From NCBI GenBank assembly GCA_003171235.1, contig PMYM01000157.1, positions 1 to 12,150 of the forward strand: 12,150 nucleotides of DNA. Direction: 5' to 3'. The position numbers were made by a program, and so were the translations under genes. Source of the DNA: Phycisphaerales bacterium (lineage in GTDB: Bacteria > Planctomycetota > Phycisphaerae > SM23-33). Numbering within the stretch: position 1 is the first letter of the stretch; each line of letters begins with the position of its first letter. The notes beneath the pieces are model-generated. The model was given only the letters and a program-made list of their open reading frames with translations. It searched no databases and was not told the origin of the DNA. Positions 6,676 through 12,150 of this stretch are shown piece after piece.

Positions 6676-6709
6676 CATGGTCACGCGAAAAGAAGCGTGA
6701 CCATGCCAC
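6676..6709 (-). repeat. GTGG-footed REP-like hairpin, copy 2 (inverted)
   Basis: CATGGTCACGC at 6676-6686 pairs perfectly over 11 bp with GCGTGACCATG at 6695-6705, around the loop GAAAAGAA. CCAC at 6706-6709 is the GTGG foot read on the minus strand. Copy 1 on the plus strand and this copy face each other, which is the arrangement of a REPIN pair. The stem differs in sequence from copies 1 and 3 but keeps the shared TGGCATGG start. Confidence 0.65.
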
Positions 6710-6762
6710 CCGACTCAATGCCGGCCTTAACGGCAAGGCGCCTTGCGCAGATCGCAATCCCA

Positions 6763-6794
6763 CATGGCCGCCCCTTCGGGGACGGCCATGCCAC
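6763..6794 (-). repeat. GTGG-footed REP-like hairpin, copy 3 (inverted)
   Basis: CATGGCCG at 6763-6770 pairs with CGGCCATG at 6783-6790. Inner CCCC 6771-6774 pairs with GGGG 6778-6781, leaving one bulged base. CCAC at 6791-6794 is the minus-strand GTGG foot. The first 13 bases read from the foot are the same as in copy 1. A separate 14-base perfect palindrome lies between copies 2 and 3, at 6733-6746. Confidence 0.6.
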
Positions 6795-6844
6795 TGGGAC
6801 GCCCATAGCTTGAGTTTTGCCGCGTCGGCCGGTATGTATGCGGT

Positions 6845-9091
6845 ATGCGAAGGGCCGGAATAATCGCGACGCTGGCGTTAGTGCTGGCCGGCGGGCTCTG
6901 GTGCGGGTCGGCAGGGGCCCAGGAATTCAGCGACGCCGACGTGGAAAAGGCCGTCGAGACGGCCAAGGACTACCTTTGGCGAAACTGGGCCGAGGGGCAC
7001 TGGGACGAGATCGGCCTGGAGGACGCCAACCAAGGCGCCGGCGAAAACGTCAACTACGGCGGGCGGACGGCCCTGTGCGCCTACGCCCTGCTGGCGGCGG
7101 GGGAGTCGGCCCAGTCCGAGAAGATGAAGAAGACGCTCGAGTGGCTTTGCCAGGCCAAGACCAGCGGCATTTACGCCCGGGCCTTCCGGGCCAGCGCCCT
7201 GGCCGCGCTTGGCCGCAACAGCGCCTACGTCAAGGTGATGCAGGACGACGTGGCCTTCCTGCTAAAGGCGGCGGACAAGCAGGGGGCCTACGGCTATCTG
7301 CCCTCGGAAATGGGCGGGCAGGTTTACGACAACTCCAACGGCCAGATCGCCCTGCTGGCGGTGTGGGCCGCCACCAACTGCGGGGTGGAGATACCGGCCG
7401 AATATTGGAAGCTGGCGGAGAAGCACTGGTCCGACGAGCAGAACCCCGACGGCGGCTGGGGCTACAGCAAGGGCCATCGCGAGAACAACATCAGTTACGG
7501 CTCGATGACGGCCGCCGGCCTGGCCAGCATGTTCATCTGCTTCGACAACAACCACGCCGCCGATTTCGTCGAGTGCAAGACGGCGCCGGACCTGGGGGCC
7601 ATCGGCAAGGGCCTGGAGTGGCTGGACGCCAACTTCGACCCTCAGCACAATCCCAACTACGGCCCGGAGCATTATTATTACTACCTGTATGCCCTGGAAC
7701 GGGTGGGCCTGGCCAGCGGGTACAAGTACTTCGGCAAGAAGGACTGGTACAAACTGGCCGCCTCGTCGCTGGTGGGGGGCCAGGCCGACGGCGGGAGCTG
7801 GGGCGGCGACATCGTCGGCACCAGCTTCGGCCTGCTGTTTTTGGCCCGCGGGCGCCAGCCGGTGCTGTTCAACAAGCTCCAGTACGAGGGCACCTGGAAC
7901 AGCCGCCCGCGCGACCTGGCCAACCTGACGCGCTGGATCTCCGCCAGCTTCGAGAAACCCGTCAACTGGCAGATCGTCAACCTGGCCGGGGCGGTGGAGG
8001 AATGGCACGACGCCCCCATTCTCTACATCTCCGGCTGGCAGGCCCCTAAATTCAGCGACGAGGAACTGGCCAAACTGGCCGAGTTCGTCCACCAGGGCGG
8101 GCTGATCTTCTCCGAGGCGGCCGGCAGCCGCTCGGCCTTTTCGCTGGCCATGCAGCGGTACTATCTCAAGATGTTCCCCGGCCTGGAACTCAAGCGACTG
8201 CCTGAAGACCACCCCGTATACAACGTTTACTTCAAGCTGACCGGGCAGAAGAATCTGCTGGGCATTTCCAACGGCGTTCGCCTGCTGGTGGTGCATTCGC
8301 CGGAGGAACTGTCGCTGGCCTGGCAGCTCAACCAGCACGCCGTGAAAGGGGAGCTGTTCCGCCTGGCGGCCAACATCTATTTCGTGGCGACGGACAAGGG
8401 TTCGCTGCGGCGGCGGGGGGTGAGCCACTGGCCCAGCCCGCCCGAGCAGGAGGTTTACGACAGCCTCAAGCTGGTGCAGGTCAAGCATGCGGCCAACTGG
8501 CAGGTCGAGCCGGCCGCCTGGAAACGATTCGGCATCCTGCTCTCCCGCGACCACCACCTGGGTGTGGAACTGGCCCAGCCGGTCGAGCTGGAAAAGCTCG
8601 ACGCCCAAAGCTGCTCCCTGGCGGTCATGACCGGCGCCGGGCCGCTGGCCGTCACCGACGCCCAAAAGGCCAATCTGAAAAAGTTCATCACCGACGGCGG
8701 CAGCCTCATTGTCGATTCCGCCGGGGGGGACGAGGCCTTCGCGGCCTCGGTGCGTAAACTGCTGGAGGGCCTGCTGGAGGGCAGCCGACTGGCGGTGCTG
8801 CCGCCGGGCCATCCGCTGTACACCAAGGTCGGGCCGGTAGTCGGCAAGGTGGCGTATCGGCCGGCGGCCAGGCAGGGCCCCGGCGACAACAGGCCCAGGC
8901 TGGAGGGCCTCAGCTACAAGGGGCGGCTGGCGGTGGTCTTCAGCCCGGAGGACCTCACTGCCGGACTGGTGGGCTACGCCTACCACGGCCTCAAAGGCTA
9001 CGAGCCCGCCAGCGCCTACGAACTCATGCGCAATGCCGTGCTGTACCTGGCGGACCGGGTAGTGTCGGTCCCCAGCACGCAGAAGCAATAG
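6845..9091 (+). CDS. Exported alpha/alpha-toroid (prenyltransferase-like) protein with tandem DUF4159-like domains
   Basis: A 748-residue protein of unknown function. Residues 1-25 form a Sec signal peptide ending AGA before Gln26. Residues about 30-345 are helical repeats of the terpenoid-cyclase/prenyltransferase toroid type: YGGRTALCAYALL at 71-83, DGGWGY at 202-207, HYYYYLYALERVG at 276-288 and DGGSWGGD at 315-322. I see no squalene-hopene cyclase DXDD acid motif, so catalysis as a terpene cyclase is unlikely. The C-terminal half holds two related GATase1-like/DUF4159-type units, about 344-495 and 543-715, aligned by APILYISG/CSLAVMTG, EFVHQGGLIFSEAAG/KFITDGGSLIVDSAGG, DHPVYN/GHPLYT and VVHSPEEL/VVFSPEDL. 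No membrane anchor follows, so a periplasmic location is expected. No ribosome binding site is visible. The next gene starts 19 bases downstream. DUF4159 proteins are common in planctomycetes; their role is not known to me. Confidence 0.85.
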   Translation: MRRAGIIATLALVLAGGLWCGSAGAQEFSDADVEKAVETAKDYLWRNWAEGHWDEIGLEDANQGAGENVNYGGRTALCAYALLAAGESAQSEKMKKTLEWLCQAKTSGIYARAFRASALAALGRNSAYVKVMQDDVAFLLKAADKQGAYGYLPSEMGGQVYDNSNGQIALLAVWAATNCGVEIPAEYWKLAEKHWSDEQNPDGGWGYSKGHRENNISYGSMTAAGLASMFICFDNNHAADFVECKTAPDLGAIGKGLEWLDANFDPQHNPNYGPEHYYYYLYALERVGLASGYKYFGKKDWYKLAASSLVGGQADGGSWGGDIVGTSFGLLFLARGRQPVLFNKLQYEGTWNSRPRDLANLTRWISASFEKPVNWQIVNLAGAVEEWHDAPILYISGWQAPKFSDEELAKLAEFVHQGGLIFSEAAGSRSAFSLAMQRYYLKMFPGLELKRLPEDHPVYNVYFKLTGQKNLLGISNGVRLLVVHSPEELSLAWQLNQHAVKGELFRLAANIYFVATDKGSLRRRGVSHWPSPPEQEVYDSLKLVQVKHAANWQVEPAAWKRFGILLSRDHHLGVELAQPVELEKLDAQSCSLAVMTGAGPLAVTDAQKANLKKFITDGGSLIVDSAGGDEAFAASVRKLLEGLLEGSRLAVLPPGHPLYTKVGPVVGKVAYRPAARQGPGDNRPRLEGLSYKGRLAVVFSPEDLTAGLVGYAYHGLKGYEPASAYELMRNAVLYLADRVVSVPSTQKQ

Positions 9092-9110
9092 CCAGGGAAG
9101 ATCGCCCGCG

Positions 9111-9935
9111 ATGAAGATACTGCTCTCCACCGACATGGAAGGTTGCGCCGGCATCCTCAATCACGACGATTGGGTGATCCCCCAGGGGCGGTTTTATCTT
9201 CAGGGCCGGCGGATTCTGACGGAAGAGACCAACGCCGCCGTGGCCGGTTTTTTCGAGGCCGGCGCCACGGCCGTTACGGTGATCGACGGCCACGGGGCCG
9301 GCGGCATCGACCCGGAACTGCTGGACGAGCGGGCGGAACTGTGCCGCGGGCCGCATCCCTTGGGCTATCTGGGCGAGCTGGACGGCAGCTACGCCGCCTT
9401 GGCGTTTGTGGGCCAGCACGCCAAGGCCGGCACGCCGCGATCGCATATCACCCATACCGGGTGGTTCAATTGGATTGACGAGTCGATCAACGGCATCTCG
9501 GTGGGCGAGTATGGGCAGTCGGCCCTGGTGGCGATGGAGCTGGGCGTGCCGACGATCTTTGCCGCCGGGGAAGAGGCCCTGGCCAAGGAGGCCCAGGCCT
9601 TGACGCCCGGCGTGGTGACGGTGGCCGTCAAGCGCGGGCTGCAGGACGATGACGGCATGATTGGCCTGGACACCGACGGCTACCGCGCCGCCAAGCTGGG
9701 GGCGGTGCACCTGGCGCCTGCACGGGCGCGTCAGCTTATCCGCCAGGGGGCTTGCCAGGCGATCCGGCAACTCAATCGCGATCCCGGGAGTTTCGGCTAT
9801 CCGGCGATAAAGCCGCCATACGTTCGGCTGGCCCGCTTTCGCCGCAAGGGCGACGCCCCGGGCTTCACCGCCCGTGACACCCATCCCTCCAGTTTACGCG
9901 CCCTGGTGAACATGCCCTACACCCCCGTTCAGTAG
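9111..9935 (+). CDS. M55-family D-aminopeptidase (DppA-like)
   Basis: A 274-residue zinc aminopeptidase of family M55, whose type member Bacillus DppA releases D-alanine from D-Ala-containing dipeptides. The ligand pattern is intact: STDMEG at 6-11 with D8 and E10, DGHGAGG at 59-65 with H61, GQHAKAG at 101-107 with H103, and the NGISVGEYG stretch with E133. H115 in ITHTGWF sits where the proposed catalytic His of DppA is found. Length fits the family (about 270). There is no signal peptide, so it is cytoplasmic. A start-proximal AGGGA lies 12 bases before the ATG, and the gene follows the DUF4159 gene by 19 bases, suggesting one transcript. D-amino-acid peptide recycling is the likely role. 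No dipeptide transporter genes accompany it here, unlike the Bacillus dpp operon. Confidence 0.9.
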   Translation: MKILLSTDMEGCAGILNHDDWVIPQGRFYLQGRRILTEETNAAVAGFFEAGATAVTVIDGHGAGGIDPELLDERAELCRGPHPLGYLGELDGSYAALAFVGQHAKAGTPRSHITHTGWFNWIDESINGISVGEYGQSALVAMELGVPTIFAAGEEALAKEAQALTPGVVTVAVKRGLQDDDGMIGLDTDGYRAAKLGAVHLAPARARQLIRQGACQAIRQLNRDPGSFGYPAIKPPYVRLARFRRKGDAPGFTARDTHPSSLRALVNMPYTPVQ

Positions 9936-10016
9936 TGACGCTGGGATGGCCGGCGTGCAGGAGAGCGGCCTGTGGAACAGATGCGTTTAGGGATGCCCCA
10001 GGAGAGTTGAGTTGCC

Positions 10017-10922
10017 ATGACCCATCCCACAACACCGCTGCGCATCGGAACCCGCTCCAGCCCCCTGGCCATGGCCCAGGCCCGCCAGGTGGCACGCGCC
10101 CTGGGCCAGGCCGAGCTGGTGCCCATCGTCACCCGGGGCGACCGCACCGCCGGCCCGCTCACCCAGATCGGGGGCAAGGGGCTTTTCACGGGGGAATTGG
10201 AGAACGCCCTGCGCCAGGGGCGGATCGACCTGGCGGTGCATTCGGCCAAGGACCTGCCCGCCCGCCTGCCGCCGGACATGACCATCGCCGCCGTGCCCGC
10301 CCGGCAGGACGCCCGCGACGCCCTGGTCAGCCCCGCCGGGGGCGACTGGGCGTACCTGGCCGCCCGGGCGACCCTGGGCACCTCCAGCCGGCGCCGCGTC
10401 GGCCAGGCGCTGCATCACCGCCCCGACCTGCGACTCTTGCCCCTGCGCGGCAACGTCCAGACCCGCCTGCGGAAACTGCAGCAGGGCGAGTTCGACGCCA
10501 TCATCCTGGCCCTGGCGGGCCTGAAGCGCCTGGACCTGCTGGAGTCGCTGGGGTCCAGCGTGACCCCGCTGGAGATCTCCAGTTTCGTGCCGGCGGCCGG
10601 GCAGGGGGCGCTGGCGATCGAGGCGCTTACGATGAATCAAGCGGCCTGCCGGGCGGCCGCCCAACTAGACCACCCCGATTCCTCCGGAGCCCTTCAGGCG
10701 GAACGGCAATTCGTGGTGCAGATCGGCGGCGACTGCCAGTCTCCCGCCGGCGTGCATATCATGCGGCAGGGCGGCCAGTGGGCCGGTTGGGCGGCGGCCG
10801 CAAGCCCGGACGGGCGGCGCGTGCTTCGCTCGACCGCCCGCGGGGAACGCCCCGGCGAGGTCGCCCTGGCCCTGGCCAGGGACCTGCTCCAGCAAGGCGT
10901 CGCCGGCCTGCTGCGCGGATAA
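10017..10922 (+). CDS. hemC: Hydroxymethylbilane synthase (porphobilinogen deaminase)
   Basis: A 301-residue cytoplasmic enzyme that joins four porphobilinogen units into hydroxymethylbilane in tetrapyrrole (heme, cobalamin, siroheme) synthesis. Hallmarks are IGTRSSPLAMAQA at 10-22, GGKGLFTGELE at 52-62, AVHSAKDLPA at 73-82 with catalytic D79, LGTSSRRR at 120-127, LRGNVQTRL at 143-151, AAGQGALAIE at 193-202, and GGDCQSPAGV at 237-246, where C240 carries the dipyrromethane cofactor. Length is normal. AGGAG lies 12 bases before the ATG. It stands alone: hemA, hemB and hemD are not adjacent in this window. The 81-base gap after dppA shows no terminator, so read-through from upstream is possible. 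Confidence 0.97.
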   Translation: MTHPTTPLRIGTRSSPLAMAQARQVARALGQAELVPIVTRGDRTAGPLTQIGGKGLFTGELENALRQGRIDLAVHSAKDLPARLPPDMTIAAVPARQDARDALVSPAGGDWAYLAARATLGTSSRRRVGQALHHRPDLRLLPLRGNVQTRLRKLQQGEFDAIILALAGLKRLDLLESLGSSVTPLEISSFVPAAGQGALAIEALTMNQAACRAAAQLDHPDSSGALQAERQFVVQIGGDCQSPAGVHIMRQGGQWAGWAAAASPDGRRVLRSTARGERPGEVALALARDLLQQGVAGLLRG

Positions 10923-10954
10923 AAAAAAGACGGCGGCGTGAGCCTGCGCCGCCG
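10921..10954 (-). terminator. Minus-strand-oriented intrinsic terminator abutting hemC
   Basis: CGGCGGCG at 10931-10938 pairs perfectly with CGCCGCCG at 10947-10954, around an 8-base loop. On the plus strand the hairpin is preceded, not followed, by the homopolymer: eight A at 10921-10928, starting in the hemC stop codon. Read on the minus strand this is a GC-rich stem, two bases, then eight T, a textbook intrinsic terminator. On the plus strand no T run follows. It would stop antisense transcription before it enters hemC. Confidence 0.6.
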
Positions 10955-11059
10955 CCCGCGGGAATAAGAAATGCGATGCTGAGGGGAAGATACGATTGGC
11001 GCGGGCATGGGGCAAACTTGCGGGCGATTTTTCCGCTTCGGCCTGCCTAAGATTCATTT

Positions 11060-11953
11060 ATGCTGCCGGAATCCGTGCTAAAGGCCCGCAAACTGCTCAC
11101 TCCCTGCCGCCTCTGCCCAAGGTTCTGCGGGGCCCTGCGCAGGAGCGGGCAGAAGGGCTTTTGCGGCGTGGCCGACAAGCTCCGCGTGGCCTCGGCCGGC
11201 GCCCATTTTGGCGAGGAATCGGTGCTGACGGGCAAGGGTGGCAGCGGCACGATCTTCCTGGGTGGCTGCAACCTTAGATGCGTCTACTGCCAGAATTACC
11301 GCATCTCCAGCGGGCGGACGTTGGCGGAAATGCCCCCCGCCCAACTGGCCCAGATCATGATTGAGCTGCAGCGCGCCAGGGTCTCCAACATCAACCTCGT
11401 GACCCCCACCCACGTGGCGCCCATGCTGCTGGAGGCGATAGTGCTGGCCCGCCGGCTGGGGCTCAAAGTGCCGGTCGTGTACAACTGCGGCGGCTACGAA
11501 TCGGTGGAGATGCTGGTCTTGCTGGAAGGGTACGTGGACATATACCTGCCCGATTTCAAGTACGGCTCTGCCCAGGTGGCGGCCAAGTATTCCCAGGCGC
11601 CCGACTATCCCGAGAAGGCCGAGCTGGCCCTGGCCGAAATGTTCCGCCAAGTGGGGCCGCTACGGGTGGGGGCCTCGGGGCTGGCCTGCTCGGGCGTGCT
11701 GGTGCGGCACCTGGTGCTGCCGCTGGACCTGGCCTGCAGCCAGCAGGTGGTGGACACGGTGGCCAGGGTCGCCCCGGGCACGGCCATCAACATCATGGGC
11801 CAATACCGCCCCTGCCACCAGGCCTGCGCGTACCCCGAACTGCTATTGATGCCCGAGTCAGCCGAACTGGAAAGACTGCGCAACTACGCCCAGGAGCAAG
11901 GGCTCATCCAGGTTAACGGCCAGCGGAATTCACTGCAGAGAATCTCCGGCTAA
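11060..11953 (+). CDS. PflX-type radical SAM protein (COG1313)
   Basis: A 297-residue radical SAM protein of the uncharacterised PflX group, distantly related to pyruvate formate-lyase activating enzyme. The SAM cluster motif is C70-x3-C74-x2-C77 in GGCNLRCVYCQNY. Before it, a second Cys group at C16, C19, C23 and C35 (CRLCPRFCG ... GFCG) could hold another Fe-S cluster or a metal. HFGEES at 49-54 and GSGTIF at 61-66 are typical of the group, as are NLVTPTHVAP at 112-121, YNCGGYES at 141-148, PDFKYG at 164-169 and IMGQYRPCHQA at 245-255. Reaction and substrate are unknown, and no glycyl-radical enzyme is adjacent that would be a target. The ATG has no clear Shine-Dalgarno and the previous gene ends 137 bases upstream, so it is probably transcribed on its own. 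Confidence 0.9.
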   Translation: MLPESVLKARKLLTPCRLCPRFCGALRRSGQKGFCGVADKLRVASAGAHFGEESVLTGKGGSGTIFLGGCNLRCVYCQNYRISSGRTLAEMPPAQLAQIMIELQRARVSNINLVTPTHVAPMLLEAIVLARRLGLKVPVVYNCGGYESVEMLVLLEGYVDIYLPDFKYGSAQVAAKYSQAPDYPEKAELALAEMFRQVGPLRVGASGLACSGVLVRHLVLPLDLACSQQVVDTVARVAPGTAINIMGQYRPCHQACAYPELLLMPESAELERLRNYAQEQGLIQVNGQRNSLQRISG

Positions 11954-11981
11954 AGCGCTTTGCATTACGGTGTAGCTCATT

Positions 11982-12018
11982 GCTTGCTTGTTTGAGTCTG
12001 CGTAAGCAGGCTTTTCTT
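11982..12018 (+). terminator. Probable intrinsic terminator after the radical SAM gene
   Basis: GCTTGCTT at 11982-11989 pairs with AAGCAGGC at 12004-12011 (one G-U pair). A shorter CTGC-gtaa-GCAG hairpin lies at 11998-12009 inside the same segment. TTTTCTT follows at 12012-12018. It lies 28 bases after the stop codon at 11953, a reasonable place for termination. The 14-base loop and broken T run make it moderate. Confidence 0.45.
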
Positions 12019-12021
12019 CTC

Positions 12022-12054
12022 GTAACAGGCCCCGGCTTTAGCCGGGGTAACAGG
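12022..12054. repeat. CCCCGGC/GCCGGGG hairpin flanked by 8 bp direct repeats
   Basis: CCCCGGC at 12030-12036 and GCCGGGG at 12041-12047 pair perfectly around TTTA. GTAACAGG occurs on both sides, at 12022-12029 and 12047-12054, overlapping the stem by one base. The direct repeats could be a target-site duplication or part of the repeat unit. The rest of the window's right edge (to 12150) shows only a small CTGCC/GGCAG hairpin at 12087-12100 and no gene. Confidence 0.5.
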
Positions 12055-12150
12055 TCGCCCCCACCGGAGCAAAGCCATCCGCCGACCTGCCTTGTGGCAG
12101 ATTCACGTTGGCGATGTCGCGATGGGCCATTTAGAGCGGATACTGCAGAA

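Noticed and set aside
6810..6838. TTGAGT, 17 bases, TATGTA as a promoter for the toroid-DUF4159 gene
   Set aside because: Spacing is right and would imply a nearly leaderless mRNA, but the hexamers match consensus only at 4 and 3 of 6 positions. This is too weak to annotate.
6845..7880. Squalene-hopene cyclase, linking to the HpnK-like deacetylase as a hopanoid locus
   Set aside because: The toroid repeats are present, but the DXDD catalytic motif is missing, the protein has a signal peptide and no membrane-bound cyclase architecture, and it is separated from the deacetylase by gyrA.
2445..9160. Very long open frames on the minus strand opposite the glycosyltransferase, gyrA and DUF4159 genes
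   Set aside because: They are antisense by-products of GC-rich third positions in real genes. Their translations are rich in Ala, Gly, Asp, Val and His and show no family motifs.
10309..10329. PARQDARDAL in hemC as another translated copy of the repeat peptide seen in the glycosyltransferase
   Set aside because: This stretch is part of the conserved HemC core and its DNA lacks the double hairpin, so the resemblance is coincidental.
11968..11990. tRNA-like GGTGTAGCTCA segment
   Set aside because: It resembles a tRNA D-arm, but no anticodon arm, T-arm or acceptor pairing follows, and the sequence instead forms the terminator stem.

Overview
All eight protein genes in this 12.15 kb GC-rich window lie on the + strand. 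The best guess for the source is a planctomycete, possibly of the Phycisphaerae. The main clue is an exported alpha/alpha-toroid (prenyltransferase-like) protein fused to DUF4159-type domains, an architecture I associate with Planctomycetota. Supporting clues are the style of GyrA (HPHGEG-VVYPT, MRYTEARLT), weak Shine-Dalgarno sequences, and gene borders full of short palindromic repeats. This assignment is inference; there is no rRNA in the window.

Layout. 1-641: no convincing gene, but several strong stem-loops that look like intergenic repeats or structured RNA. 642-3560: a tightly coupled three-gene operon (4 bp overlap, then 23 bp overlap) of a flippase-like integral membrane protein (UPF0104/LPG_synthase_TM), a YdjC/ChbG-type carbohydrate deacetylase, and a polyprenyl-phosphate glycosyltransferase of the DPM1/ArnC/GtrB type. 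3561-3943: intergenic, with a MITE-like CGCAGAG inverted repeat. 3944-6565: gyrA. 6566-6844: three GTGG-footed REP-like hairpins. 6845-9091: the exported toroid-DUF4159 protein, whose C-terminal half is a tandem duplication. 9111-9935: DppA-like M55 D-aminopeptidase. 10017-10922: hemC. 11060-11953: PflX-type radical SAM protein (COG1313). 11954-12150: a probable terminator and another hairpin repeat.

How the genes may work together. The first three genes form the only obvious pathway. By analogy with the Francisella FlmF2/NaxD pair and with ArnC/ArnD, the glycosyltransferase would load an N-acylated sugar onto a polyprenyl phosphate, the deacetylase would expose the amine, and the flippase-like protein would move or use the product. 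This could be a route for amino-sugar decoration of the cell surface. The toroid-DUF4159 gene and dppA are 19 bp apart and probably co-transcribed. gyrA, hemC and pflX look like ordinary housekeeping or stand-alone genes.

The most unusual signals are in the DNA rather than the gene list. A complete two-hairpin REPIN-like palindrome is translated as part of the glycosyltransferase N-terminus. There are at least three different families of short inverted repeats. A minus-strand-oriented intrinsic terminator abuts the 3' end of hemC although no minus-strand gene is present. I see no CRISPR array, tRNA, rRNA, prophage or intact transposase.
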